A stretch of DNA of 64,000 nucleotides from Flavobacterium beibuense (GTDB taxonomy: Bacteria > Bacteroidota > Bacteroidia > Flavobacteriales > Flavobacteriaceae). Below, in pieces: positions 8,063 through 16,604 of the stretch. How positions within the stretch are numbered: position 1 is the stretch's first letter; each line of letters begins with the position of its first letter. Both the position numbers and the translations under genes were made by a program. Location: positions 248,001 to 312,000 of the forward strand of contig NZ_JUIW01000001.1 of assembly GCF_004151245.1 (NCBI RefSeq). Direction: 5' to 3'. Below the pieces are notes generated by a model. The model was not told where the DNA came from, did no database searches, and saw nothing but the letters and a program-made list of their open reading frames with translations.

Positions 8063-8893
8063 TTATTTTCTTTTCCTGAAGTTGTCCCTGTTCCTGTTGT
8101 TGCCCGAATTGTTAGGTTTAGGTGTGCTACTGTTGTTAAAAGGCCTTTTTGCTTCAGGTTTCGGTAAGCTTGCTTCTTCTGTTTTACTTGAAGGCTCGAT
8201 TAGCTTATTTAGTTCTTTAATTTCGTTAGGAGTAAGTTCACGGTATCTTCCTACAGGAACATCCAGCGAAATATTGATAATACGTATACGCTTAAGTGCT
8301 GTTACCTCATAGCCTAAAAATTCGCACATACGCCTGATTTGTCTGTTAAGTCCCTGGGTGAGTACTATCCTGAAAATATATTTGCTTATCTGCTCAACTT
8401 TACATTTTCGGGTAATAGTATCCAGTATAGGTACGCCATTGCCCATGCGTTGGATAAAACGATCTGTTATGGGTTTGTTTACCGTAACCACATATTCTTT
8501 TTCGTGATTGTTTCTGGCTCTAAGTATCTTGTTAACTATGTCGCCGTCATCAGTCATAAAAATTAGTCCTTCACTAGCTTTGTCAAGTCGTCCGATAGGA
8601 AATATGCGGGTAGGATAATTGATGAAGTCGACTATATTGTTTTTTACCTCGGGATTGGTGGTACATTCAATACCAACAGGTTTATTGAAAGCAAGGTATA
8701 TGTTTTTGCCTCTTTTTTCGGTAATTAGCTTTCCGTCTATACGTACTTCGTCGTCCTGGCTCACTTTAGTTCCCATTTCCGGAACTACTCCGTTTATGGT
8801 TACACGTCCTTCCTCGATTAGTTTGTCGGCTTCCCTGCGGGAACAATAGCCGGTTTCCGAAATAAATTTATTTAAACGTTTAAGCTCTTCCAT
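8063..8893 (-). CDS. 23S rRNA pseudouridine synthase, RluF-like (RsuA/RluF subfamily)
   Basis: Converts a uridine of 23S rRNA to pseudouridine. N-terminal S4 RNA-binding domain ([24 protein letters not shown], residues about 5-50, closing with VRIDG). A catalytic domain follows with the essential aspartate in [10 protein letters not shown] (about residue 102), and [18 protein letters not shown] near 180. The tail beyond residue 230 is a low-complexity basic extension rich in Asn, Arg and Lys, common in Bacteroidota versions. The RluF-type motif set makes U2604 the likeliest target, but RluB- or RsuA-type specificity cannot be excluded. Downstream of an alpha/beta hydrolase on the same strand, 27 bases away. 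Confidence 0.88.
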   Translation of the reverse strand: MEELKRLNKFISETGYCSRREADKLIEEGRVTINGVVPEMGTKVSQDDEVRIDGKLITEKRGKNIYLAFNKPVGIECTTNPEVKNNIVDFINYPTRIFPIGRLDKASEGLIFMTDDGDIVNKILRARNNHEKEYVVTVNKPITDRFIQRMGNGVPILDTITRKCKVEQISKYIFRIVLTQGLNRQIRRMCEFLGYEVTALKRIRIINISLDVPVGRYRELTPNEIKELNKLIEPSSKTEEASLPKPEAKRPFNNSSTPKPNNSGNNRNRDNFRKRK

Positions 8894-8920
8894 TGTGCAA
8901 AGATAAGGTTTATTCTATGC

Positions 8921-9766
8921 TTATTTCTCAAAAAGGAAAGTGTAGATTTTTTTGTATAGCTCGTCATCATGCATGCTGTGACCTAAACCTTTTGTTACTA
9001 CAAATTCGACATCAGGCCATGCTTCGGCAATTTTTTTGCCTTCTTTAAATGATACTACCTCGTCTTTTACGTCGTGGGCAACAAAACCTTTTGCCTTTAT
9101 TTGAGAGGCAAATATACTCCCTGAAAATTCGTCGGTTTTTATCTTGAAGTGTTTAAAGAAATGTTTTTTAAGTAACTGGATTACATTAAGGTTTAGGCTT
9201 AACATCCCCGCATAGTTTTTAAGTAGAGTGTTGAGGTCGCTTGGTGCTCCAAGTATTACCATTTTTTCTATGCTGTCGTTAGGGTAATAGAACTGATAGT
9301 GTAGGGCAGTGGCACCACCCATAGAATGGCCAACCATGAATTTTGGTTCAAGCTTTTTTACCACAATATCTAAAAACTCTGAATAACGCGGTACGCTAAA
9401 CTCGTGCCCGGAAGAAAGACCGTGTGCAGGCGCATCAACCGCTATAATGGTGCACCCTGCTTTTTTAAGGTAAGGGATAAAAAGCTCCCATCGGGAGGCA
9501 TTGCTTTCCCAGCCATGTACCAGTAGTACTTTAGTATTGTTACCTTTCCATATATATGTTTGGAAAATGAAATTATCATGAGTAATAATTTCGGCTTCGG
9601 CTTCCTTTAAAATATCCGGAAGGCTTTCTTTAGATAGTCTGCCGTCACGGGGTTCGCTAAAAAATTTATAGGCAAGCCTGCTTGCTTTTTGCGGAGCAAT
9701 GTAACTGAGAATATTTATGTAAAGTCCTATGGATTTTGACAGGAAAAAAGTAATCAGTTTCTGCAT
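8921..9766 (-). CDS. Alpha/beta-fold hydrolase
   Basis: Soluble hydrolase of 281 residues. LLVHGWESNASRW carries the HG oxyanion motif (about residues 85-97). The nucleophile elbow is GHSMGG (about residue 141). A late aspartate (FVAHDVKDEVV) and the histidine in KGLGHSMHDDELY complete a plausible Ser-Asp-His triad. Residues about 4-25 are hydrophobic (FFLSKSIGLYINILSYIAP), which may be a membrane anchor. The substrate is not predictable. It follows the terminator of the gene at 9804-10583, so it probably has its own promoter there. Confidence 0.88.
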   Translation of the reverse strand: MQKLITFFLSKSIGLYINILSYIAPQKASRLAYKFFSEPRDGRLSKESLPDILKEAEAEIITHDNFIFQTYIWKGNNTKVLLVHGWESNASRWELFIPYLKKAGCTIIAVDAPAHGLSSGHEFSVPRYSEFLDIVVKKLEPKFMVGHSMGGATALHYQFYYPNDSIEKMVILGAPSDLNTLLKNYAGMLSLNLNVIQLLKKHFFKHFKIKTDEFSGSIFASQIKAKGFVAHDVKDEVVSFKEGKKIAEAWPDVEFVVTKGLGHSMHDDELYKKIYTFLFEK

Positions 9767-9772
9767 GGCGGT

Positions 9773-9797
9773 TAAAAAAGCCCCGCATTGCGGGGCT
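9773..9797 (-). terminator. Terminator after the coiled-coil gene
   Basis: AGCCCCGC / GCGGGGCT stem with an ATT loop, followed on the minus strand by a run of T. Confidence 0.85.
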
Positions 9798-9803
9798 TAG
9801 TAA

Positions 9804-10583
9804 TTATAATTTTGCGAACAGTTGTTCCATTTTTTCTTTTTCTTCATCAGCAAGCATGCTGTCTACCAGAATTCTTCCGCTGTGCTCATCTGTAATGATT
9901 TTTTTGCGGGAAGCAATTTCCATTTGTGTTTGTGGCGGAATGGTAAAGAAAGATCCTGCAGAAGCACCTCTTTCAATAGATACTACAGCAAGCCCATTTC
10001 TTACGCTGGTGCGTATTCTTGTATATGCAGCAAGTAGTCTTTCTTCAATTTGTGCCTGATATTCAGCTGATTTTTCGATAAGGAAGTTTTCCTCTTTTTC
10101 AGTTTCAGCCATAATAGCATCAAGCTCAGATTTTTTATGGTTAAGGTGGCTCTTTTTAGCCTCAAGTCTGTCGTGAGACTGACCGATAACCTCTTTTTTG
10201 TGTTCAATAGAGGCTTTCATCTCCTTAATGTGCTTTTCAGCAAGCTGGATCTCAAGCTCTTGGAATTCAATCTCTTTAGTTAAAGAGTTAAATTCGCGGT
10301 TGTTGCGAACGTTCTTTTGCTGCTCAGTATACTTCTTGATAGCAGATTTGTGCTCATCAATGGCATTTTTCTTTTCCTTGATTTGTTCTTCAATAGATTC
10401 AAGGTCACTTTTAAGTTTGTCAAGCCTTGTACTTAATCCTGCTACTTCATCTTCAAGATCTTCCACTTCCAGCGGAAGTTCCCCTCTTACATTTCTGATT
10501 TCGTCTATTCTTGAATCAATTAACTGTAAATCATAAAGTGCCCTTAACTTGTCTTCAACACTTAATTCCTTGGTATTCGCCAT
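9804..10583 (-). CDS. COG1579-type coiled-coil protein with a zinc ribbon that lost its cysteines
   Basis: 259-residue protein, mostly a long heptad-rich coiled coil (residues about 10-185; LSTRLDKLKSDLESIEEQIKEK region). A short C-terminal domain reads FFTIPPQTQMEIASRKKIITDEHSGRILVD. Members of this family normally carry four cysteines of a zinc ribbon here; this copy has Ala/Ser and Asp/His/Ser in those positions and no cysteine at all, so it cannot bind zinc that way. ATG start, directly after the Nif3-like gene with a 2-base gap, a pairing often seen in Bacteroidota. The role is unknown; family members are sometimes linked to nucleic acid binding. Confidence 0.85.
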   Translation of the reverse strand: MANTKELSVEDKLRALYDLQLIDSRIDEIRNVRGELPLEVEDLEDEVAGLSTRLDKLKSDLESIEEQIKEKKNAIDEHKSAIKKYTEQQKNVRNNREFNSLTKEIEFQELEIQLAEKHIKEMKASIEHKKEVIGQSHDRLEAKKSHLNHKKSELDAIMAETEKEENFLIEKSAEYQAQIEERLLAAYTRIRTSVRNGLAVVSIERGASAGSFFTIPPQTQMEIASRKKIITDEHSGRILVDSMLADEEKEKMEQLFAKL

Positions 10584-10585
10584 AT

Positions 10586-11680
10586 TTATAAGTACTTAAC
10601 TGGATTTGTATTTTCTTCCGATAAAATGATTGCAAAATTAGGGATTTTTTTCGTAAGATAATCAACTATATAATTTTTTGTATAGCGTTCGCTCTCAAAA
10701 TGTCCTATATCTGCTAATAAAAGTTTGCCTTCAGCTTCATAAAACTGGTGATATTTAAGGTCTGCCGTTAAAAAGGCATCTGCTCCCTGTGCTATTGCAT
10801 TTTTTATGGCAAAGCTTCCTGAGCCGCCTAAAACGGCAACTTTTTTTATTGGTTTGCCTGTAAAAGCGCTATGCCTGATACCTCCGGTTTCCATTTTTTC
10901 TTTTACAAAGCGCAGAAAATCTTTTTCATCCATGGCCTGTTCTAACTCCCCAATCATGCCTAAGCCGATATTTTGATGCCTGTTTTCAAGACTGTAAATC
11001 TCATAGGCTACTTCTTCATAAACATGGTTGCTGAAAAGCGCTTTCAGGATTTTAGATTCAAGATGTTTTTCAAAAGTTACCTCAATTTTAATTTCCTTAT
11101 CCTCTACAAACTCTCCGGGCATGCCTATGGTTGGGTTGCTGTCGTCGTTACCCTGATAGCTTCCAAAGCCCTGTGATGTAAAGCTGCAGTTTTCATAATT
11201 GCCTATATTTCCCGCTCCTGCATCAAATAATGCATTGCGCAGTTTTTCCATGTTTTCGGGTATGGTATAGGTAATAAGTTTTCGTATGTAGTTTTCTTTA
11301 GGGACTAATATCTTAGTATTTTGTAAGCTAAGCGCATCACAAAATATTTTGTTTACGCCGTGTTTATGATTATCAAGTGCTGTGTGAACTGCATAAATAG
11401 CAACATCGTTTTTTATAGCTTTTATTATGGAACGCTCTACATAGTTCTTTCCGGTAATTTTTTTAAGCCCCGAAAAAAGTATAGGATGGAAACATACAAC
11501 CATATTGCAGTTTTTAGCAATGGCTTCATCAATAACATTTTCCAGCGCATCGTGGCATACCAATACTCCGGTGGTTTGATTATTACTGTTACCTACAAGC
11601 AGCCCTACATTATCAAAATCTTCCGCATAAGCCAGTGGAGCCATTTGTTCTAAAACCGTAATAACATCTTTTATTTTCAT
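10586..11680 (-). CDS. Nif3-like dinuclear metal centre hexameric protein
   Basis: 364-residue member of the Nif3/YbgI (DUF34) family, often labelled GTP cyclohydrolase 1 type 2 homologue, although its true reaction is not settled. Metal-binding motifs: VCFHPILFSGLKKI (about residues 61-74), HTALDNHKHGVN (about 99-110), and the C-terminal GGSGSFAI ... ADLKYHQFYEA ... DIGHFESER with the His and Glu ligands. A long central insertion (about residues 130-250) matches the two-domain form found in Gram-positives and Bacteroidota. Forms an operon with the coiled-coil gene. ATG start is unambiguous. Confidence 0.9.
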   Translation of the reverse strand: MKIKDVITVLEQMAPLAYAEDFDNVGLLVGNSNNQTTGVLVCHDALENVIDEAIAKNCNMVVCFHPILFSGLKKITGKNYVERSIIKAIKNDVAIYAVHTALDNHKHGVNKIFCDALSLQNTKILVPKENYIRKLITYTIPENMEKLRNALFDAGAGNIGNYENCSFTSQGFGSYQGNDDSNPTIGMPGEFVEDKEIKIEVTFEKHLESKILKALFSNHVYEEVAYEIYSLENRHQNIGLGMIGELEQAMDEKDFLRFVKEKMETGGIRHSAFTGKPIKKVAVLGGSGSFAIKNAIAQGADAFLTADLKYHQFYEAEGKLLLADIGHFESERYTKNYIVDYLTKKIPNFAIILSEENTNPVKYL

Positions 11681-11762
11681 GATAATTTTATAGTGTTATC
11701 CCAAAAATAAAAATTATTAAGCTAAGGCCAATAAGAAGTTTAATTTATAGTGTAAAAAATTT

Positions 11763-11777
11763 TACTTTCGTAATATG
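11763..11777 (+). promoter_or_regulatory. Promoter -7 element abutting the lpxK start codon
   Basis: TACTTTCG (11763-11770), a TAnnTTTG variant, is followed by only four bases before ATG 11775. Transcription would begin at or next to the start codon, giving a leaderless message. Confidence 0.4.
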
Positions 11778-12791
11778 AAATTCATCAGGAAAATTTTACT
11801 TCCTTTTTCGTTGTTGTATTGGTTACTTATGGCCATGCGTAATCTTTTTTATAATAAAGGGATATTTAAATCTACAGAGTTTACACTACCTATAATTGCT
11901 ATAGGTAATCTTAGTACAGGAGGTACCGGTAAATCGCCACAAACAGAATATCTTATAAGGTTACTTAAAGATAAATTCAGGATTGCCACTTTAAGTAGGG
12001 GGTACAAAAGAAAATCTACAGGCTACGTTTTAGCAGATGCTAATGCTAATGCCAGTTTACTTGGAGATGAACCCTATCAGTTTTACAGTAAATTTCCGGA
12101 TATTAATGTTGCAGTTGATGCTGACAGGACTAATGGGATTACCGAACTCTTGTCTCTTGAACCAAAACCGGAAGTTATTATTCTTGATGATGCTTATCAA
12201 CATCGAAAAGTAAAAGCAGGTTTTTATGTTTTATTGACTGCTTACGGAGATATTTATTCAGATGATTATCTTTTACCTGCCGGGAATTTAAGAGAAGGAA
12301 GAAGCGGAGCTAAAAGGGCAGATGTGATAATAGTTACTAAATGTCCGTCTCATTTGTCTGGTGCAAAAAAACAAGGGATTATTAAGAAGCTACGCCCGTT
12401 ACCTAACCAGAAGGTTTACTTTACAGCTATAGCTTATGATACTGTTGTTTACAATGGAGTGTCTCATCTTAATACAATAGAAGTAAAGGCTATGAAAAAA
12501 GTATTGGTTGCCGGTATAGCAAAGCCTCAGCCGTTTTTTAATCATTTAAAAAATGAAAATGATATTTGTCTTATTTATCCTGATCATCATGATTTTTCCG
12601 ATAAGGATATAAAAGACATCCTTGCCGCCGCAAAAGATAAAATAATAGTTACTACCGAAAAAGATTATGTAAGGTTAAAAGGTAAACTTCCTTCAGATAA
12701 ACTTTTTTACCTGCCTATAAAAACTTCTTTCCTTGATAGAGGAGACGAGTTTGATAAAGCCGTTTTAGATTTTATTGCTGATTATAAATAA
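11775..12791 (+). CDS. lpxK: Tetraacyldisaccharide 4'-kinase LpxK
   Basis: Inner-membrane kinase that phosphorylates the 4' position of the lipid A disaccharide precursor in lipopolysaccharide synthesis. 338 residues, normal for the family. An N-terminal hydrophobic segment (LLPFSLLYWLLMAMRNLFY, residues about 8-26) sits before the P-loop in IGNLSTGGTGKSP (about 43-55). LSRGYKRK and the ILDDAYQHR motif (about residue 138) are diagnostic. Transcribed convergently to gap; the two stop codons lie in a 20-bp tandem duplication. A TAnnTTCG box four bases upstream suggests leaderless expression. Confidence 0.95.
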   Translation: MKFIRKILLPFSLLYWLLMAMRNLFYNKGIFKSTEFTLPIIAIGNLSTGGTGKSPQTEYLIRLLKDKFRIATLSRGYKRKSTGYVLADANANASLLGDEPYQFYSKFPDINVAVDADRTNGITELLSLEPKPEVIILDDAYQHRKVKAGFYVLLTAYGDIYSDDYLLPAGNLREGRSGAKRADVIIVTKCPSHLSGAKKQGIIKKLRPLPNQKVYFTAIAYDTVVYNGVSHLNTIEVKAMKKVLVAGIAKPQPFFNHLKNENDICLIYPDHHDFSDKDIKDILAAAKDKIIVTTEKDYVRLKGKLPSDKLFYLPIKTSFLDRGDEFDKAVLDFIADYK

Positions 12792-12820
12792 AACCTACTT
12801 ATTATAAATAAAACCTACTT
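12781..12820. repeat. Perfect 20-bp tandem duplication across the lpxK and gap 3' ends
   Basis: Two identical adjacent copies of ATTATAAATAAAACCTACTT at 12781-12800 and 12801-12820. Copy 1 contains the lpxK stop codon; copy 2 contains the last codons of gap on the opposite strand. Confidence 0.95.
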
Positions 12821-13816
12821 GCTGATGAAAAGGATAAGGTCTATTATTCTTGAAGAGTAGCCTATTTCGTTGTCATACCATCCTACAACCTTTACCATTT
12901 TATCTATTACCGATGTAAGCTGGGCATCAAAAAGACATGAATTCCTGTTGCCTAAAATATCTACCGATACAATGGGGTCTTCAGTATAAGCCAATATTCC
13001 TTTAAGTTCATTTTCTGAAGCTTTCTTAAAAGCCTCATTTATTTCCTCAATAGAAACCTCACGCTTTACGTAGCAGGTAATGTCGGTTAGCGATCCGTCC
13101 GGTACAGGTACACGTATACCGCTTCCTCCAATTTTGCCTGCAAACTCAGGAAATATTTTGGTAAGTGCTTTAGCAGCTCCGGTAGTAGTAGGTACTATAG
13201 ATTGTGATGCGCCCCTTGCCCTTCTTAAATCTTTATGTGGCTGGTCGTGAAGGCTTTGGTCTGTAGTGTAAGAGTGAACAGTAGTTATGTACGCCTGGTT
13301 AATACCGCAAAGGTCATTAATAACCTTCATCATTGGTGCTGCATTGTTAGTGGTACAGCTGGCATTTGAGATGATGGTTTCTGTACCATCTAAAACATCT
13401 TCATTTACTCCTAAAACAACAGTTTTAATTCTGTCATCTTCGGGCGGTGCAGAAAGTATAACTTTTTTGGCTCCCGCTTGTATATGTTCGTTAGCCTCTT
13501 CCAGTGTTTTAAATTTACCGGTAGATTCTACTACTATATCAACGTTAAATTGTTTCCAGTCAATATCCTTAACCAGTCTCTTTCTTAAAAAAGCATAACT
13601 TTTACCGTCAATAATAATTGAATCAGTAGTATTATTTACTTCATAAGGAAGTATTCCGTGTATACTGTCATACTTAATAAGGTGGGCCATGGTTTTTGCA
13701 TCGGCAATATCATTTATGGCAACAACTTCTATTTGAGGATGGTTAAGCAAAAGCCTGAAAAGGTTTCGGCCTATGCGGCCAAAACCATTTATGGCAATTT
13801 TTATTTTGTTATCCAT
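12815..13816 (-). CDS. gap: Type I glyceraldehyde-3-phosphate dehydrogenase
   Basis: Glycolytic enzyme oxidising glyceraldehyde-3-phosphate to 1,3-bisphosphoglycerate with NAD(P). 333 residues. Motifs: INGFGRIGRNLFRLL (about residues 8-22), the catalytic cysteine in SNASCTTNNAAP (about 151-162), HSYTTDQ with the active-site histidine, RRARGASQSIVPTTTGAAKA, and WYDNEIGYSSR near the C-terminus. IND after the first beta strands fits NAD preference. Located 31 bases downstream of lipA, which is an unusual neighbour. The C-terminus falls in the 20-bp tandem duplication shared with lpxK. Confidence 0.97.
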   Translation of the reverse strand: MDNKIKIAINGFGRIGRNLFRLLLNHPQIEVVAINDIADAKTMAHLIKYDSIHGILPYEVNNTTDSIIIDGKSYAFLRKRLVKDIDWKQFNVDIVVESTGKFKTLEEANEHIQAGAKKVILSAPPEDDRIKTVVLGVNEDVLDGTETIISNASCTTNNAAPMMKVINDLCGINQAYITTVHSYTTDQSLHDQPHKDLRRARGASQSIVPTTTGAAKALTKIFPEFAGKIGGSGIRVPVPDGSLTDITCYVKREVSIEEINEAFKKASENELKGILAYTEDPIVSVDILGNRNSCLFDAQLTSVIDKMVKVVGWYDNEIGYSSRIIDLILFISK

Positions 13817-13847
13817 TGCTGTGAAAACAATTTAAGCGGAAGTGCTA

Positions 13848-14738
13848 TTAAAGGATATGTTTTTGTGCTTTGTATGAAGAACGTACAAGGGCGCCGCTTT
13901 CTACGTGGCGGAAACCTAGTTCAAGTCCTATTTCTTCATATTTTTTAAACTGATCCGGAGTTATAAACTCTTTTACAGGAAGGTGTTTTTTACTTGGCTG
14001 TAAGTACTGGCCTATTGTAAGTACGTCAAGGTTTACGGCTCTAAGGTCGTGCATGGTTTGTATTACCTCTTCTTCGGTTTCACCAAGACCCAGCATAATA
14101 CCCGATTTAGTACGGTTAATGCCATTATCTTTAAGATAACGAAGTACTTCAAGGCTACGCTCGTATTTAGCTTGTATACGAACCTCGCGCGTAAGTCTTT
14201 TTACAGTTTCCATGTTATGAGAAACAACCTCAGGAGAAACTTCAATAATACGGTCTATATTTCTTTCAATACCCTGAAAGTCCGGTATAAGTGTTTCAAG
14301 GGTAGTATTAGGGTTCATCCTACGGATAGCCTTAACGGTTTCTGCCCAAATAATAGAACCGCCATCCTTAAGGTCGTCACGGTCTACACTTGTAATAACA
14401 GCATGCTTTATGTTCATTAACTTAATAGAACGAGCTACTTTTTCAGGCTCATCCCAGTCCACAGTTTCGGGGCGTCCGGTTTTTACACCGCAAAATCCGC
14501 ATGATCGTGTACAGGTGTTACCTAATATCATAAAGGTAGCAGTACCTTCACCCCAGCATTCACCCATATTAGGGCAGCTGCCCGAAGTACATATAGTATG
14601 CAGTTTGTACTTGTCTACCAGTCCTCTAAGTTCAGTATATTTTTTTCCTGTAGGAAGCTTAACCCTAAGCCATTTAGGTTTTTGTGTAAGCTGTCCGTTT
14701 TGGGCGGTTGGTCTTGCAGTGTCTAATACGGTTTCCAT
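13848..14738 (-). CDS. lipA: Lipoyl synthase
   Basis: Radical SAM enzyme inserting two sulfurs into octanoyl groups on lipoyl domains. 296 residues from ATG 14738; an upstream in-frame TTG would add seven residues that do not resemble the family. Auxiliary cluster cysteines are in [13 protein letters not shown] (about residues 49-61). The radical SAM CxxxCxxC lies in [12 protein letters not shown] (about 74-85). [21 protein letters not shown] and the C-terminal serine ligand region VRSSYKA are present. Acts in the cytosol on pyruvate and 2-oxoglutarate dehydrogenases and the glycine cleavage H protein. Upstream of gap on the same strand. Confidence 0.96.
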   Translation of the reverse strand: METVLDTARPTAQNGQLTQKPKWLRVKLPTGKKYTELRGLVDKYKLHTICTSGSCPNMGECWGEGTATFMILGNTCTRSCGFCGVKTGRPETVDWDEPEKVARSIKLMNIKHAVITSVDRDDLKDGGSIIWAETVKAIRRMNPNTTLETLIPDFQGIERNIDRIIEVSPEVVSHNMETVKRLTREVRIQAKYERSLEVLRYLKDNGINRTKSGIMLGLGETEEEVIQTMHDLRAVNLDVLTIGQYLQPSKKHLPVKEFITPDQFKKYEEIGLELGFRHVESGALVRSSYKAQKHIL

Positions 14739-14835
14739 AATAAAAACTTTAGACTGCAAAGATAAGGGATATTTGTGGATATTATGTAATGATTAATTAT
14801 TATGGGATAAGTGTGAAATTTTTTGTGTTATTATA

Positions 14836-14864
14836 ATAAAAAAGCCCCTTGGTGAGGGGCTTTT
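14836..14864 (-). terminator. Terminator after the tonB gene
   Basis: AAAAGCCCCT / AGGGGCTTTT stem with a 5-base loop, preceded on the plus strand by an A run that becomes a U tract in the minus-strand transcript. Confidence 0.85.
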
Positions 14865-14868
14865 GACA

Positions 14869-15726
14869 CTATTTTAAGTTAAGTGTTATAGGGAGATTAT
14901 ATGCTGTTCTAACTGGCTTGCCGTTTTTTATGCCGGGTTTCCATTTTTTGTCAAGCGATTTCAACACCCTTTCAGCTTCTTTACCCATGCCATATCCCGG
15001 ATCTCTTGTAACTTTTATGTTAGACATGGTTCCGTCTTTTTCAATGATAAAAGAAACAAACACTTTTAAGGTAATATTTGTCTGCGTTTGTGGGGCTTGG
15101 AATCGGTTGCCTACAGTTTTGTAGAACTTGTCCATCCCTCCGGGGTATTCGGGCTGTACATCAACCCTCATATTACTTATGGTTCCTTCGCCTTCGGTTA
15201 CTTTGTCTCCTTCTGCCGTACCAAGTTCTTTCCCGCTTTCACCAAGTGTTATGGTTCCTTCAGGGTTTCCTTTTGCCGTAATGCTTGATGGATCGGCATC
15301 CTTAAAGTCATTCATAGTAGGTAAAGTATCAATAACTGTACTTGCATCTACTACCTTAAGTTGGTTTAGCTTAACTTTATTAGTTACAGGTGCCAGTGCA
15401 TCCTGTGGTTTTGGCGGCTCAGGCTTTGACGGTTCAGGTGTCTCAGGGGCTGGTTTTTCCGGTTTTTCCGGAAGATTTACAAGCACAAGAGTATCTTTTT
15501 CAATCGGTACAATAGTTGCTGTCTCACCCGGGCGGGGAGTAGGGTTTATATTGCTCGCTATGGCTGGTATTGCCACTAACAGTGCAACTACAGCGATACC
15601 TGAGAACAAAGCCAGAAGAGTATTTTTCGGATCTTCTTTACGAAGTTGGTAGGCTCCGTATTCCTTGTTGCGGCCTTCAAAAACAAGGTCAATCCATGCT
15701 CGGTCGAAAACGCTTACTTTTGACAT
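14869..15726 (-). CDS. Energy transducer TonB
   Basis: Inner-membrane protein that spans the periplasm and passes proton-motive energy to outer-membrane receptors such as the SusC protein in this window. 285 residues: a short cytoplasmic head (FDRAWIDLVFEGRNKEYGAYQLRK), one membrane segment (ALFSGIAVVALLVAIPAIA, about residues 37-55), a proline/glutamate-rich spacer (PEKPEKPAPETPEPSKPEPPKPQ), and a C-terminal TonB domain ending GYGMGKEAERVLKSLDKKWKPG ... ITLNL. The KEYGAYQLRK head is typical of Bacteroidota TonB. No ExbB/ExbD nearby. Divergent from the beta-lactamase gene. Confidence 0.92.
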   Translation of the reverse strand: MSKVSVFDRAWIDLVFEGRNKEYGAYQLRKEDPKNTLLALFSGIAVVALLVAIPAIASNINPTPRPGETATIVPIEKDTLVLVNLPEKPEKPAPETPEPSKPEPPKPQDALAPVTNKVKLNQLKVVDASTVIDTLPTMNDFKDADPSSITAKGNPEGTITLGESGKELGTAEGDKVTEGEGTISNMRVDVQPEYPGGMDKFYKTVGNRFQAPQTQTNITLKVFVSFIIEKDGTMSNIKVTRDPGYGMGKEAERVLKSLDKKWKPGIKNGKPVRTAYNLPITLNLK

Positions 15727-15879
15727 AATAAGATGATTTAAAGTTTGTTAATAGGATTTGATTTTATTACTAAAACGATTTCGAAGATTTTCTTATTGTA
15801 AGAAATATGATAAAGTTTTAATAATATTTATTGTGCTGAAAAGACATTTTTTTAATGAATATCTTTACGAAAAAAAAAT

Positions 15880-16602
15880 ATGCGGTTATTTTCTCTTTTA
15901 TTACTGTTCTGTTTAACAGGATATTCTCAGCCAACTACAGGTTTGAAGTTTACCCAACTTACCGATGATATCTATGTTTACACTAACTATAAGTTCTTTT
16001 CGGGAACACAGTTTCCTTCAAACAGTATGTATATGGTAACCGATGAAGGTGTTGTACTTTTTGATACTCCCTGGGATGAAAATCAATTTCAGCCATTATT
16101 GGATAGCATAGAGAAAAGGCATAAAAAGAAAGTGATTCTTTGTATCGCTACACATTTTCATGATGATAGTAGTGCCGGACTGGAATATTACAGCAGTAAA
16201 GGAATAAAAACATATACTTCTAAAATGACCTACGATATTACCCTATCTAAAAAGGAGGGAAGTTCTGCAGAATACACTTTTAAAAAAGATACTGTTTTTA
16301 ATATTGGCGGTAAGGTTGTTGATACATATTATCCGGGAGAGGGACATACTAAGGATAATATTGTTTTGTATGTAAAAGATGAAAAGGTTATTTATGGAGG
16401 ATGCCTTATAAAGAGTATCGAGGCAGTGGATTTAGGGAATGTAGCCGATGCGAGCGTGGATGAGTGGGAACAGACAATGAAAAATCTAATGAAGAACTAT
16501 CCTAATCCAAATTATGTGATACCCGGGCATTTTGCCTGGTCTAAAGGAGATGAGTCCATAAAACATACAATTAAGCTGTTGAGGGAAAGCAGGAAAGAAT
16601 AA
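15880..16602 (+). CDS. Subclass B1 metallo-beta-lactamase
   Basis: Periplasmic zinc enzyme hydrolysing beta-lactams, usually including carbapenems in this subclass. 240 residues with a signal peptide (MRLFSLLLLFCLTGYSQ). All zinc ligands of subclass B1 are visible: H-x-H-x-D in ATHFHDDS, the histidine in GEGHTKDN, the cysteine in GGCLIKS, and the last histidine in IPGHFAW. The ligand set and length match chromosomal enzymes of Flavobacteriaceae (BlaB, IND, MUS and JOHN types). There is no mobile element nearby, so it looks intrinsic. Stands alone between the divergent tonB and the convergent sigma factor gene. Substrate range cannot be read from sequence. Confidence 0.92.
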   Translation: MRLFSLLLLFCLTGYSQPTTGLKFTQLTDDIYVYTNYKFFSGTQFPSNSMYMVTDEGVVLFDTPWDENQFQPLLDSIEKRHKKKVILCIATHFHDDSSAGLEYYSSKGIKTYTSKMTYDITLSKKEGSSAEYTFKKDTVFNIGGKVVDTYYPGEGHTKDNIVLYVKDEKVIYGGCLIKSIEAVDLGNVADASVDEWEQTMKNLMKNYPNPNYVIPGHFAWSKGDESIKHTIKLLRESRKE

Positions 16603-16604
16603 GG

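Noticed and set aside
9804..10583. Frameshift or pseudogene because cysteines are absent from the zinc ribbon
   Set aside because: The frame is intact and the surrounding motif conserved, so this is substitution and not disruption.
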